A stretch of DNA of 64,000 nt from Stramenopiles sp. TOSAG23-3 (GCA_900128585.1 LT642147.1:1-64000); one strand, 5' to 3'. Positions 27,885-38,850 are shown, counted from the first letter of the stretch. The notes: generated by a model from the sequence alone, not told the origin. Translations and numbers: made by a program.

Positions 27885-28350
27885 TACGAAGACACTGCAA
27901 GATAAATACCGAAGCTCGCCAGTAGTGAATATTTTGCACGTCGGTGAATAAAACACTTATAACGACCATTGCACGCTCGCGTCATATCATATCTTAAAAA
28001 CTATTTTTTAAAACAAAAAACTGGCTGTCATTATATTATTTTTTAAAAACAAAAAAATGGCTGTTATTTAAAGGATAATTAAAATTAGCTTTCTCATATA
28101 CCGCGAAAATGAATCTACTCAACATTTGTCCATTAGAGGTTTACATATTTATATTTTTTTAAACATTGAAAACTTTATGGCCTCGTTTTAAACTTTGTTA
28201 AAAAATTCTTAATACAAAAACTACGCGGGTAAAAACAAAATTTCTTAGGAAGATTTTTATATAAAAATATTTAAAAAGTACAAAGTACCTACATGATCCC
28301 TTTCCGATTGTCAAGTCATACTCGATTAATTTATTTTTTTGTGTCTGACT
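27885..28350. other. Convergent 3' spacer with dispersed repeat
   Basis: AT-rich with poly-A and poly-T runs. It contains one copy of a short repeat also found downstream of the kinesin gene (28055-28150). Confidence 0.5.
28055..28150. repeat. Short dispersed repeat, copy 1
   Basis: A segment with GGCTGTTATTTAA, an AATTAAA, ACCGCGAA with a following AATCT, and GGTTTACAT in that order. The same elements recur in the same order at 46300-46375, and part of them at 46218-46262. Both locations are convergent 3' spacers. Confidence 0.5.
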
Positions 28351-31300
28351 CTAGAGATTCTGCCCCAGAAGCAACCCGGCTTCATCCTCAGTGTCCACGA
28401 TCTTGCTTTTACCAGAGGTACCAATAAACAGGTTCTTTCCAGCTGACTTGAGTAGAGAGTTTATAACATGCCACTGCAGCTCTTTCAAAAAATTCTGCCA
28501 CGTCAAAAGTGCAGCACTTTTGGAAAACGGGGAAACTTTCAATCTCCACGCGTTGAGATTAAGCCCTTTTGCAAACCCTTGTGCACTTACCTTGACCTGA
28601 ATTTCCCCAACTCGTGCCCGTTTAAAGTAGACAAACTGGTCTTTCGTGCCTTGCGCATCTTCCTCGTCGTCAGCTTCATTTTCATCATCGGAATTGCCTT
28701 CACTTTGGTCCTCTTCGGAGTCTTCCTCCCTCGACACCAGGGTCCCAAGCAATATTTCTTCCGCGCATAGCTCCGTCTCCTCTTCAAAGACGGCATTTGT
28801 CGCTTCTTCGCCAAAAAAAAACTGAGACAAGGCTTTGGCCACCGTGTCTGTCAATTGGACCGAGAGGAAATAATTGGTCCCAGGAAACAGCACGATCTCA
28901 ATACGATCGTATATACTCACTTCATTATTGCGGACATCTATCTGGGGCGATATGTGTGCACGAACTTCAATCAAGTTTTCAGTGGATTGCTTGCGATCTT
29001 CCAGTACGGAGCGCAGCACCATGCTCGAGTCCTCGAAGTGGATAGCGGCCAATGCACCAGGCTTCATGTCCACGATGCAAAGATTTGACACGTCAATTTT
29101 AACCTCAGTAGAAGTGTCCTCATAAAACAAATGTTCCCCGTGTACGCCTCTGATCCCTAAATCTATTGGTGGTCCGTCGTTCATGGACTGCAGCGTCCAG
29201 ACCAGCCCTTCCAACTCATAGGACAAGACAGACAACAAATTGGACTCCCCGTTTGCAGATTGCTGGTTTTCAAGTATATCTTCTACCTCGTCCACGGATA
29301 AAGCGTCCGTCGCAGCATCCTTTTCCTCATTAACTTCTGCATTTGCAGACGACGTTTTGTCGCCACCGCTGCTATTTGCCGCTTTCGGTGGTGCAAGCAG
29401 CACGTTTCGAACCACGTCTAGTATTTGATAAAACTCCGGAGATATTGTCTTCGCCTTTATGGTTTCAATTCGCAGGCGGACCCATGGCGCATAATTAGTG
29501 AATGATTGGTTTGCCAGTTGTATCTTTGGGGAAGACAATGCAAGCCGGTAAATATTTTGATCTTCACTCGATACAGCATTGGGCGCTAAGGCCCCAAGCA
29601 AGTCCCCTTCTATCGTATACGACGCTTTCTTTTCTATCGGCGTCTCCTTTGATTTCCCAGAAAGAGGGTCAGGCGAAGATTGACTTGGCGACTCCTGATT
29701 TTGGCCAAGCCATGGGTCCCGGCGCATTTCTACGTCGCCAGGGGCAACGTAAATTTCTACATTAGAGGTCTCAACGTACAGCTCGTCCATCCTCTCCTTG
29801 CCCATCAATGAACTCACTCCGTCTTCAAATTTATGGCGACCCGCCACTTCTACGCTGGGGGTCGAGAGCAACATCCCGGAGTGAGTAATGGTACTCAAAA
29901 AGTACACCTGAAGCTCGAACACCATCACTTTGTAATCATACGTAAAGTCGATGTCTTCCCACCATTTTGCTGCGACTTTGCTTCCTGCTCTACTCTTTCG
30001 TGCAACCGGGGACGGTCCCGCACTTTCAGAACTCTTGCGCCGGCGATGGAGGTTTGATGGACGGGGACCACCGAATTCCCGATGAACCGATCGTGGTGTA
30101 TTTGGCTCTGAGGTGTCATAGCTATCCTCCCTAGTCCGTCTCGTCTCTATTGAAAGAGCAGATGGCGAGTCGCTCTCTTCTTGGAATTGCCGCTTGGTCA
30201 ACAGATTTAGGAGCGACATCTCATCATGTTCAGGCTCCGTCGATAATGTTCGCTGGTGCAACATTCGATTCGTAAGCGGGGTTGACTGGGAGACCTCCAG
30301 GCGTTTTCCTTCCCCCAAAGCAAGGCCAGCATCTTCGGAGGAGGATACAGAAACCTTCTCCAAAATGGGCGATGTGGGGTCCGCATCGGCGCCACTTTCG
30401 CTGTGGCTCTCCGCAAGGCCGGTGGAGTTTCTACTGTCGCCTTGAGTACCACCATTGTTAAGGTGGTGCTCTTCCGTGACTTTTTCAAGCCCTGCGTCGT
30501 CATCGATATCACCTGGGGAGGTCCAGAGCAGATTGATCAGGTCCACAACAAGATCACGGGCGTCGACTGTCCAACGAAGGCGCCCACTTCTAATAGTTGT
30601 AATATTTGCGATATTCTCGTTGTGGTTCAAAGTCCAATACAAGGACTTTGAATCAAACACGGGTGGGTCAGTAATTGCATCGATGCGCCGGACACCAGTT
30701 GGGGTGAAGTATAGATGGGCACCCGTTAGGTCAACGTATACTTGGTTCATTTCCCCTGGCTCAAAAGAAGACATTTTATAACGCGCCGAATAAAATACCC
30801 GGAGAACGTCTGATGTTATAATCGCGTCTTGCTTTTCACCAATTGAGTCATCATCGATGGCCAAAAACACATTGCCCAGCTTCATGTCAAAACTGTAGCT
30901 CGACATGATGTACCCAATGGTAGGGATAGTTCTCGGGGGTGTTGTCCAATACGCTTCTAAAGGATCCATAAACGAATTGTAAACGTCTGTGAACCACGAA
31001 ATATGACGATGCCATTCGACCACAGCAGTCGCCGATTCCGCGCCCAAGAAAATGTCAATTTCCATTCCTTTGGCACGAAACGCGGCAAAAACATCCCTTA
31101 GTTGCTTTCCTTTCCTCAATACCTTTACCCTATGCTCATGGAGCTGCACGTAGTGGTCGAATCCCTCGGCGTCTGGGACGTGCCATACGTACCCTATGGC
31201 CAGCGCCAAGCTTTTCATCTCCACCAAGCATTGGCCAACGTCAGCTGCAGCACTGCTCGGTACAATCTTTTTCCTCTGGATGGAACCCTTTGCACTTTTG

Positions 31301-33996
31301 CATTCCACGCGCCCCTGTTTATGCAAAAAACAATCTAAATCTTCCAGCACCAGGCATGCGTAATCGTCGATGTGGCTGTTCACCCCAGGTCCGTACGCAA
31401 TGTAGTGAAAAACGGCGGAGGAAAACCTGAACGGTCCGTGGAACATGTACCGATAAAGGTCCCAGAACTTCATCGGAGCGCTGGGATCGATAGATTTAGG
31501 GAGGCATCTTCCCAGAGTACGACTCCAGGCATTCAATGCAAAGTTCAAGCACGGGCCCCAGGCAGCAGTTGCAAATTCCGAATGTGCCGTGAGATCGAAG
31601 TAAGGCTTCATCGGGGTGGAGGCCGTCACAATTTCAAACACTTTGTAGTCCGTGCTTCCTGCCAGCATAACGTCGCGTTTCCAAGTGCACCACGGTGTCG
31701 AGTTCAACACGGCCAAGACAACCCCTCCACGGACACGGAGCTTGTCTGCACGAAAAAGGCTGTGGTAAAAATTGCGAACTGTAATATCGATGGCACCTAT
31801 GTCAATGCACGCATCACCGGCATACACATCGACGAACCCGTGCTCTACGGGCGGATCTGTGCAAGAGTCCCAGCTGATTAGTTTTTGGATAGCAACGTGC
31901 CGTGGGTAATCGTGTGTAGAAACGTCGATACCGATATTCGTCGCGTCTATGTTGAACAAGGCCTTGCGCTTTTTGGTTTGACTATCTATCTTGTCACTTT
32001 CGTCCTGGTACTCGTTCGGCAATTGGGTTTCTTCATCCTCAAACCTGAGGGACAGGTGTTTGACCACAATTTTGAACCACTTCCCTTTGTGGGACAAGGT
32101 CGCCGCCAACGCTTCGTCCTCGCTCAGCACAGATTTCTTCCGCTTTATTTTTATGCTCAGTAAAGAAAAGACGCGGGCCTTTATCCCTTTGAGTTGCAAC
32201 AAGAAAATTGAGATTAAATTCCCGAGAGGCACTCGATTGTCCACGTATGCATGTGCACTATCCACCGAAACCTTTCCGAACATTCCCACCTTCCCCGACG
32301 GTTCGTGCGTAACGGAGGGTTCGAACGTGACGATCAGGCCCCCTAATTTGGCCAGGTCGAAATGTTTGGTGTGTTGAAAGGCGGAGAGATGAAAAATTGG
32401 AAGGGCGTGAACCTTCACCTCCCCTCTCGTCGTTTTTGCGCTGCTGATGACTAAACGATCGGCTTCTCCAGAGAACCCGGTGTCCTTCGCCACATAATAT
32501 TTCAAAAGGAACTGCAAGAATTCTATATTAGTATCACACAGTATCGTTTTCCTCCGTTTTCTGGCGTCTCGTTTCCCTTCATCGGCACCCCCGACTGCTC
32601 CCCCAGGCGGGACCGCAACCGTCGACTCCCTAAATGCAAAAAGTCGTTTCAGCAACAGGGCATCCGAAATCAACGTCTCCACGAGTGCCGGAAATATAAC
32701 AACTTGGCAGTCTTTCGCGTTCGCTCTGAACTTGCATGCGATCTCTGAAGACTCGCCCTGGATCTCGGGGAGCGTCGGGCCCTCTAACTTTGCTGTCAGA
32801 TCTTCTATCCTAATGTTCGAGTAGTAGGTTGAATTCGCGTACTGTCGCACGTCTTTGAAGTTCAGGCGTTCTACTTCGACGGCAGCCTCTGTCGAGTTGC
32901 CGTCTGACAGCACGACAGAAGCATTGTCTACGACAAGCTCTAACGAACTTGGGGATTCAATCTTAAACTCAATTACGTTTAGCTCCAGCCGTCTCTGTTT
33001 CGGCGTGTGGCCCTCCGGGACAATTGTAAACGCCGACTTAAACATGGACTCAATGCGGAGAAGGGTCCGGTTTGCCCCCCGACTACTGTCGCTGCCCCCA
33101 ACAAGAAGAAATTCTACGGATCGGACATCAACAGAGCCCGCTCTTAAGGTTATAGCAGGCGTTTTGGTCCCCACTGACGTTTTCTTCCCCATCCTTTTCG
33201 GGGGGCTTTGGGGCAGCATTTTAAGAACGTGCTGGTTAATCATCACAGAAATATTTTTAGGAAAAGCTATGCCGACGGACTCCAAGACTATCCCGCCCTG
33301 GTTTGCTGTACGAAACGAGATGTTGGCACTGCACGACGGCAGCACAAGGGGGGAAAACCCAGGGTCCTCCGTTAGAATATTGCACCCGACGACGGACAAC
33401 GCATTGGCGCAGATTCCCGCAAGCTCATCGTCGGCGCCGTGCTGCCAACTTATACATTTTAGCGAGAACGACACGTGGTCCGCGCTGTCCACGCTGTCTG
33501 CGTGCACGACTACATGCACGTCTTCCACGCGAAAGCAAATGGCCGCAAATAGTGCAGCGAGGCGCCCGCCTGGTGATTTTGGCTTTGCCCCATGCCCTTT
33601 TACGGTCTCTGCGTTCCCTGGCTTGCCCTGTCTCCCAGCAAAACTTTTCCGCGTGAATTTTGCACTAACGCCGCTCACTTTAATACTTATGGGACTCTTG
33701 CGCTCAAAGTCCCCAAAAATTATACGCCTGACTTCGCATTCTATCTTGATCAATTTTATGGACAGCACTTCATCGTCCCTCCCACAAAAATCGATGCCGT
33801 GCACTTCCTTTTTTAAAACATCGATGGACTTGACCGTGACCCGCTTCGCAATAAACCCCGGCGGACGCGTCGAGATTACGTACGCAATCAAATGGTTTAC
33901 TGCGGCAGCAAGCAGGTCTGGCGACAGCAAAAGCAAGATAAGCCCGCCTATTAAGGTTGCAGACAAGACGCTAAGAATGATTGTGCTCCACCACAT
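28351..33996 (-). CDS. Bridge-like lipid-transfer protein (BLTP/Hobbit/FMP27/SABRE-like)
   Basis: An 1,881-residue intronless protein. It starts with a membrane anchor (SVLSATLIGGLILLLLS and following) and then an amphipathic beta-rich segment (SIDVLKKEVHGIDFCGRDD, then KLIKIECEVRRIIF), the start expected of the repeating-beta-groove family. Long alternating beta patterns run through the protein. The central blocks PMKFWDLYRYMFHGPFRFSS and DDYACLVLEDLDCFLHKQ and the later block FELQVYFLSTITHSGMLLS resemble the conserved regions of the Hobbit/FMP27/SABRE members. Acidic, Ser-rich loops lie at about 1210-1360 and near 1770-1800. Such proteins bridge ER and other membranes and carry phospholipids through a hydrophobic groove. 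It is shorter than most members (2,200-2,900). A Csf1/tweek-type assignment cannot be excluded. Confidence 0.65.
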   Translation of the reverse strand: MWWSTIILSVLSATLIGGLILLLLSPDLLAAAVNHLIAYVISTRPPGFIAKRVTVKSIDVLKKEVHGIDFCGRDDEVLSIKLIKIECEVRRIIFGDFERKSPISIKVSGVSAKFTRKSFAGRQGKPGNAETVKGHGAKPKSPGGRLAALFAAICFRVEDVHVVVHADSVDSADHVSFSLKCISWQHGADDELAGICANALSVVGCNILTEDPGFSPLVLPSCSANISFRTANQGGIVLESVGIAFPKNISVMINQHVLKMLPQSPPKRMGKKTSVGTKTPAITLRAGSVDVRSVEFLLVGGSDSSRGANRTLLRIESMFKSAFTIVPEGHTPKQRRLELNVIEFKIESPSSLELVVDNASVVLSDGNSTEAAVEVERLNFKDVRQYANSTYYSNIRIEDLTAKLEGPTLPEIQGESSEIACKFRANAKDCQVVIFPALVETLISDALLLKRLFAFRESTVAVPPGGAVGGADEGKRDARKRRKTILCDTNIEFLQFLLKYYVAKDTGFSGEADRLVISSAKTTRGEVKVHALPIFHLSAFQHTKHFDLAKLGGLIVTFEPSVTHEPSGKVGMFGKVSVDSAHAYVDNRVPLGNLISIFLLQLKGIKARVFSLLSIKIKRKKSVLSEDEALAATLSHKGKWFKIVVKHLSLRFEDEETQLPNEYQDESDKIDSQTKKRKALFNIDATNIGIDVSTHDYPRHVAIQKLISWDSCTDPPVEHGFVDVYAGDACIDIGAIDITVRNFYHSLFRADKLRVRGGVVLAVLNSTPWCTWKRDVMLAGSTDYKVFEIVTASTPMKPYFDLTAHSEFATAAWGPCLNFALNAWSRTLGRCLPKSIDPSAPMKFWDLYRYMFHGPFRFSSAVFHYIAYGPGVNSHIDDYACLVLEDLDCFLHKQGRVECKSAKGSIQRKKIVPSSAAADVGQCLVEMKSLALAIGYVWHVPDAEGFDHYVQLHEHRVKVLRKGKQLRDVFAAFRAKGMEIDIFLGAESATAVVEWHRHISWFTDVYNSFMDPLEAYWTTPPRTIPTIGYIMSSYSFDMKLGNVFLAIDDDSIGEKQDAIITSDVLRVFYSARYKMSSFEPGEMNQVYVDLTGAHLYFTPTGVRRIDAITDPPVFDSKSLYWTLNHNENIANITTIRSGRLRWTVDARDLVVDLINLLWTSPGDIDDDAGLEKVTEEHHLNNGGTQGDSRNSTGLAESHSESGADADPTSPILEKVSVSSSEDAGLALGEGKRLEVSQSTPLTNRMLHQRTLSTEPEHDEMSLLNLLTKRQFQEESDSPSALSIETRRTREDSYDTSEPNTPRSVHREFGGPRPSNLHRRRKSSESAGPSPVARKSRAGSKVAAKWWEDIDFTYDYKVMVFELQVYFLSTITHSGMLLSTPSVEVAGRHKFEDGVSSLMGKERMDELYVETSNVEIYVAPGDVEMRRDPWLGQNQESPSQSSPDPLSGKSKETPIEKKASYTIEGDLLGALAPNAVSSEDQNIYRLALSSPKIQLANQSFTNYAPWVRLRIETIKAKTISPEFYQILDVVRNVLLAPPKAANSSGGDKTSSANAEVNEEKDAATDALSVDEVEDILENQQSANGESNLLSVLSYELEGLVWTLQSMNDGPPIDLGIRGVHGEHLFYEDTSTEVKIDVSNLCIVDMKPGALAAIHFEDSSMVLRSVLEDRKQSTENLIEVRAHISPQIDVRNNEVSIYDRIEIVLFPGTNYFLSVQLTDTVAKALSQFFFGEEATNAVFEEETELCAEEILLGTLVSREEDSEEDQSEGNSDDENEADDEEDAQGTKDQFVYFKRARVGEIQVKVSAQGFAKGLNLNAWRLKVSPFSKSAALLTWQNFLKELQWHVINSLLKSAGKNLFIGTSGKSKIVDTEDEAGLLLGQNL

Positions 33997-35343
33997 ATTG
34001 AGCAGCAGGGCCCTAAGAGTGTTCTCCCTCTTCGAAACTCAATACGTACCGCACGTGCTTGGCGTTGGTTTCGTGGAACAAGGAAGAGTAGTATGTTTAT
34101 AGATCATCTCTCCTAAAAAAATCTTTAATCGTGTAAAATGTTAGCTCTGATGAATTGTTTTCTTTCCAATAAAATGTCGACAGGTGGTTGGTTATAATAA
34201 TTTTCAAATTTTCTTTTCTCTTCCTTTCTTCTTTTTTTTGTATTTTAATAATATTAATAATATTTTATTATTATATTATTTTTTTATTCACACACCACCA
34301 CCATCATCTTTTTCTTCTTCTTCTGTCGTCTTCCTTCTTTTTTTCTTCTTTTCTTTCTTCTTCTTCTTCTTCTTCTTCTTCTCGGCTCGGTCGGACTGTG
34401 TGCATTAAAGCTTTAAGGAAGAAAGTAAACAAAAGAATAAATCCTACAATGATAATACTATATTTTGTATTATTCATACACCGTGTTCTTTCCTATAATT
34501 AATATAACAATTACATAGTAGACCTATTTGATTCTATTCTAAATATATTTAAGGGTTAATTTCCTTCCTTTATATCGATCTGTCATCTGTCATTTTGAAA
34601 CTACTTTTTTGGTTCATTCATTCATTCTTCTCGAAGCATTTATATTTATACTCTTCTTCTATTTTTTCCCTTCTATTTCCATATTAGTAATTAATTTAAA
34701 AAAAAAACGATTTTTTGAAAATTATACCAATGCTCTCTTCTAGTTATGGAATTAATAATAAAAGGGGAGGGTTTTTTTCAATAAAAATATTTTATTTTTT
34801 TAATTATGTTTACTATTCCTAAAAAAGGGATATTGATAATGATTCAATATGTATAGAACATTTATATTAAATAAATATAACATTATGATAATTATTAATT
34901 TTATAAATATTGTTAGATATATAATAATGACAAATTATTATTTTATTTTTGTATTGAAATGTCCACCATCCATCATCGAAGAGAACAATGAAAATAATAG
35001 TAATAATTATTTTTATTATTATTATTAACTTTTAATTTATAACGACCCTTCCTTCCCTGTGCTGCTGCTTCATCCCTCATCAAGTTTTCATTTTTTTTAT
35101 ATTATTTGCTTGCTTGCTTTTTTTTAACTTTTCTTTCTTCCATATAAGTAACTGAAGAGAGAAGCGTCGTGTGAAACGGTTCAATGGGAATAGATAGTTG
35201 GAATAAGAAATAGATAGTTGGAAAACGAAGTAGGAACGGACTAACGATTGCACATTCAAAAAGATACTGCACAAACGAATTAAAATTACACTTTGTAATA
35301 CACAACCGTTTGAATAAGTAAACACACAGAACAACGTAGCACT
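33997..35343. other. Long divergent spacer with pyrimidine tract
   Basis: A 1.3-kb AT-rich region between the lipid-transfer protein gene (minus) and the TBCB gene (plus). It contains TTC-rich stretches (34213-34239 and 34306-34382). No gene is visible; the minus-strand frame at 35080-35730 is an antisense shadow of the TBCB start region. Confidence 0.55.
34306..34382. repeat. TTC-rich pyrimidine tract
   Basis: A plus-strand pyrimidine-rich tract of TTC units with interruptions. It lies about 310 bp upstream of the lipid-transfer gene, where it is GAA on the sense strand, and about 960 bp upstream of TBCB. Confidence 0.85.
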
Positions 35344-36270
35344 ATGGATATGCGAAGCAGAGCCAGGCGGATGGCGGACGAGCAAGAGAAGGCCAGGCCG
35401 ACGTACAGACCAACTGCGGGGGGGGCAACCGACGTGGACGGGTTGAAAACTTTTGTGAAGATGGGGGATGATTATCACTACGGAAGACTGGCAGAAAACA
35501 CCATTATGGTAACGTGTACCCACTCCAACTTGAATCAAAAGCATGTCGACCTTCGCTTCGACCTTCATACAACTGTGTTCGACGTGAAGAAACGCCTCGC
35601 CCTTCACAACGGGACGCCCCCAGGGGACCAAAAGTTGTACATCAAGGATGGCGACATGATCATCGGGGAGCTGGACGACGACTCCCGCATGATGGGATTC
35701 TACTCGATACAGAACGGTCAGGTCTTGCACGTTGTCGACACGAACCCGTTTTCCATGTCTGCGAACGGGGGATTGGAGGACACTAGCCTGGTCAAGAAGT
35801 ACGAAATGAGCGACGAAGAATACAACAAACGCAAGAACACGCTGCGCTCCTACAAGCGCGAGATGTTAAAAAAAGACCCAAACTTCAAGTTCGATTGGAG
35901 TCAGGCAGGGAAAGACGGCCTTAAGGGCGTCAAAGGCAAAGAGAACAAAGCGGAGAAGGTGTACCCAGGCCCCGAATCGGTAGCGAGCATGGCCGTCGGG
36001 AACCGCTGCGAGGTGAACCCGGGCGGTCGACGTGGAGAAGTCATGTACCTTGGCACCGTTTCTGAAATTGCCCCGGGCCACTGGGTTGGGGTAAAGTTTG
36101 ACGAGCCTTTGGGAAAGAACGACGGGTCCGTGAAGGGCAAGCGTTACTTTCAATGCCCCAACCGATACGGTGGCTTCGTCCGCCCCATGAACCTGCACGT
36201 TGGCGATTTTCCGGAAAAAGATTTGTTCGACGATAGTGATCTAGATAGCTCCGACGAAGATGAAATTTAA
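35344..36270 (+). CDS. TBCB: Tubulin-folding cofactor B
   Basis: 308 residues. Residues about 52-135 form a ubiquitin-like domain (DLRFDLHTTVFDVKKRLAL through GFYSIQNGQVLHVVDTNP). A linker helix follows (EMSDEEYNKRKNTLRSYKRE), and a CAP-Gly domain covers about 215-285 with the diagnostic GKNDG near residue 258 and KRYFQCPNRYGGFVRP. The acidic tail ends DEDEI; the C-terminal Glu-Ile is the feature cofactor B uses to bind cofactor E. It works with TBCE in handling alpha-tubulin during heterodimer assembly and disassembly in the cytosol. A basic, Ala/Arg-rich N-terminal extension of about 50 residues is longer than in most family members. The domain order UBL then CAP-Gly at this length is specific for TBCB. 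Confidence 0.92.
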   Translation: MDMRSRARRMADEQEKARPTYRPTAGGATDVDGLKTFVKMGDDYHYGRLAENTIMVTCTHSNLNQKHVDLRFDLHTTVFDVKKRLALHNGTPPGDQKLYIKDGDMIIGELDDDSRMMGFYSIQNGQVLHVVDTNPFSMSANGGLEDTSLVKKYEMSDEEYNKRKNTLRSYKREMLKKDPNFKFDWSQAGKDGLKGVKGKENKAEKVYPGPESVASMAVGNRCEVNPGGRRGEVMYLGTVSEIAPGHWVGVKFDEPLGKNDGSVKGKRYFQCPNRYGGFVRPMNLHVGDFPEKDLFDDSDLDSSDEDEI

Positions 36271-37058
36271 ATTCGACCGAGGGTGTATTTTTCGGCGTAT
36301 ATTTTTGAGTGTGCGTGCGTGTGTGTGTTTGTATGAAATGGGCAAGATCCTAGTGTTCTGTGTTCGATCGATGCTGGTGCTGGTTCGACTGGGAGCCATC
36401 AAATAAATATAAATTTAAGAACTCTTAAGATTTTACTTTCATATAGACCATAGCTAAAAAATTTATATTCATCTTTTTTTTATCACACGCACCCGTACGA
36501 GCAGAAGGAATGCTCCTCCTGTTTAGTATTTTACATAGCAATATATATGATAAACTATACATATATATTGTATTACATTATATTATAATAGAGCAATAAA
36601 CAGTATTATATTATATTTCAAGTATACAATATAAACAAATCAAATAGGAAATAATAATTCAATGAAGAAATAATAAAATAGAAGGGACACAACATTAGGT
36701 TCATATATTATTAGAGAGAGCTATCTATATTATAATAAGAAATATTGAATCAATAAAGAAGAAGAAAAAAAAGGAAAGAAAGAAAGAAAGAAAGACGGAG
36801 GAAGACGGAGGAAGAGGAAGATATAAATGGTGGATGTGGATGTGGATGATATGATGGGGCTGTGGTGAGCTCCTCCTCAAAATATAATATGGTGGGTGGA
36901 AAATAAAAACAAAGCAATAATCATATTCTTCGTAAATAATTCCCGTTTGATTGAATTATAATATAGAAGCAAAGAAACCTAGTGACTAGCAGAGAGAGAG
37001 AGAGAGAGAAACAGTGTAACCAAGGTAAAAATTACCGTGTTATTTACGAGAAGAAACC
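36271..37058. other. AT-rich spacer upstream of the NSE2 gene
   Basis: Non-coding. It carries a purine tract at 36758-36822 (AAG units then GAAA units, then GGAAGA units) and an AG run (36992-37008) just before the gene. Confidence 0.5.
36758..36822. repeat. GAA/GAAA purine tract
   Basis: A plus-strand purine tract about 240 bp upstream of the NSE2 gene. It is purine on the sense strand, unlike most other promoter tracts in the window. Confidence 0.85.
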
Positions 37059-37871
37059 ATGTCACTTCTACTTTTTCAAAAGCAAAAGGCTGACCATGCG
37101 CAGCTCCGGGAGCAGTTTGAAGGTGAGTTCGAGGAACTTTTTGAATCCGTGGCGCAAAACTGCCAACAAATTGGCGTGCTGGACGAACATCGAGAGACCC
37201 TGAAGAAATTGGTGGACAAGGCCATCTTGATAGACATGCGCGCAAAGACGTTTTCCGATGCAATAGATTCTGGGAAAAGTCAATACAATGACTACCTTAT
37301 GAGGAAGCAGGAGGCGGCGGCCGGCCGTGCCTCGGAAAGCATCAACGAAAACGACGACGGTGCAGGGAGCAGTAGCGGCGCTTCCTCGAGGAAGCGCTCG
37401 GCCCCGTCGCCGTCCCCGGACTCCAGCGCTGGGGGGGAGCCGGTAGCGCCCTGTTTGTCGAAAGTCGTGGAACAATACATGGCAGAAAACGCAGCGGAAG
37501 AGCTGTCCGAGGAAGACGCAAAGTCCCATCGATTCAGCGCCTCTTGCGGATCCAAATTGGGGGCGAACGAAGAATTGGGGGATGACGAAGAGCTGCGCAT
37601 CGAAGAGGAAACGATAAGCCTTAGGTGCCCCATTACTCGGCAAAAGATGGTGGAGCCGATGAAGTCGAAAGTTTGCGGACACGTTTACTCGAAAATAGGC
37701 ATATTCTCCCTTCTCAAAGGGAAGAGAAACGTAAAGTGCCCGATAGCTGGGTGCAACAAGCAGATTTCGAAAGGGAGCCTGGTGCTCGACAAGGAACGGG
37801 AAAAGTTTATAATTAGGGAGAGCAACAAGCGTGCAAGGCACGCTTCGCAAGCGTCCTCGTCTCAGTATTAG
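37059..37871 (+). CDS. NSE2: NSE2/MMS21-type SUMO E3 ligase
   Basis: 270 residues. The N-terminal half is a long helical region (residues about 5-90), as expected for the arm that docks on SMC5. A low-complexity Ser/Ala linker follows (about 95-130). The SP-RING domain begins near C190: LRCPITRQKM, then KVCGHVY, then KCPIAGCNKQISKG. This C-P-I-T ... C-G-H ... C-P-x-x-G-C order is that of SIZ/PIAS and NSE2 ligases. The short overall length, the lack of SAP and PINIT domains and the position of the RING near the C-terminus favour NSE2. As part of the SMC5/6 complex it sumoylates targets in DNA repair and chromosome disjunction. The first ATG (37059) follows a short AT-rich leader. Confidence 0.85.
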   Translation: MSLLLFQKQKADHAQLREQFEGEFEELFESVAQNCQQIGVLDEHRETLKKLVDKAILIDMRAKTFSDAIDSGKSQYNDYLMRKQEAAAGRASESINENDDGAGSSSGASSRKRSAPSPSPDSSAGGEPVAPCLSKVVEQYMAENAAEELSEEDAKSHRFSASCGSKLGANEELGDDEELRIEEETISLRCPITRQKMVEPMKSKVCGHVYSKIGIFSLLKGKRNVKCPIAGCNKQISKGSLVLDKEREKFIIRESNKRARHASQASSSQY

Positions 37872-38607
37872 CATTGAAACACCCCCCCGTGTACATACAT
37901 ACCATACCTGTGTGAGATGTTACAATTTCATTTCATATCTCTAATCTTGCTAATTTGAACAAAGATCTCTTATACTTAATATTTTAATAAATAAAATAAA
38001 AAAATTTACTAATAATAATAATTCGTACTATTTCGTATACTCTACCGTTTTTAAATATACTATACATATAGGCAATACGTTAAGTAAGAATATGAAACAA
38101 ATATAAGAATAATAATAGCTATAGTAACCGGTATGAATCAACCACAACAATAGGAAGTATTTTTATGTAGAAGTACTACTATACTAGTCTATAATACAGT
38201 ATCAGCCCTTTAATTGTTAAATTATTTTAAAAATCCAATTTCAAAAGCAAACATACTAATGTTTGATACATTTTATAACATTTATATGTATATTATTAAT
38301 CTATATTATATTATATATAAACTATGTAATTACATTATATTATTTTTTTAGTTTGTTCTTAAAACATTTTCCCTCCTCCTCCTCTGTTGGTTGTGGCTGC
38401 TTAATCTATCTCATTTTAATTAATTTTTTTGTGTATTACCAAACGAAAGAAGAATGAATGAAACGTACGAGGATTGAAGGGTTCATGAAAGAAAAAAGAT
38501 CCCATCGGTGCCTTGCTGAAAGAAACGTTGCCCGAGATAGTTTAATCGTGTCCACAATAGCCAGATTATCAAAACAGTTCCCTCCCTTCCTACAAGGTGC
38601 AAAAACC
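37872..38607. other. AT-rich spacer
   Basis: Largely AT-rich. The last 150 bp before 38608 are open in frame with the small gene that follows and have an ATG at 38458, so an N-terminal extension is possible. No other content was recognised. Confidence 0.5.
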
Positions 38608-38850
38608 ATGTCGAACGACCGGAAGAGTGCGTCAGAACACGCTGCAATAAATTACGGCGGGTCCACTAGTGACTCCAGCCTTAGCGCGAGTGAACTTCGG
38701 AGGCGTCATGGAGTCAGGGACAACAAACGACAGTGGGCCAGTACCGCTGCGCCAGGAGTTAGTACTGGCGATGGGGATGGGGGCGTGGTTATGGTTGCGA
38801 TCGTCGCGGTTGTATTTGTTATCGCTATAGTCGCCTACTTCATGCGGTAA
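38608..38850 (+). CDS. Small tail-anchored membrane protein
   Basis: 80 residues from ATG 38608 (130 if ATG 38458 is used). A Ser/Ala-rich N-terminal part and a basic stretch (ELRRRHGVRDNKRQW) are followed by a Gly/Asp loop and one C-terminal hydrophobic segment (VVMVAIVAVVFVIAIVAYF) ending FMR. The layout is that of tail-anchored proteins such as Sec61-beta or RAMP4, but the diagnostic motifs of those families are not visible, so I do not assign one. The stop TAA (38848-38850) lies inside GGTAAGT, and the same frame is open for 70 more codons afterwards (see findings). Confidence 0.55.
   Translation: MSNDRKSASEHAAINYGGSTSDSSLSASELRRRHGVRDNKRQWASTAAPGVSTGDGDGGVVMVAIVAVVFVIAIVAYFMR

Noticed and set aside
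35080-35730. 216-codon minus-strand frame over the start of TBCB
   Set aside because: An antisense shadow; the plus strand encodes clear UBL and CAP-Gly domains.
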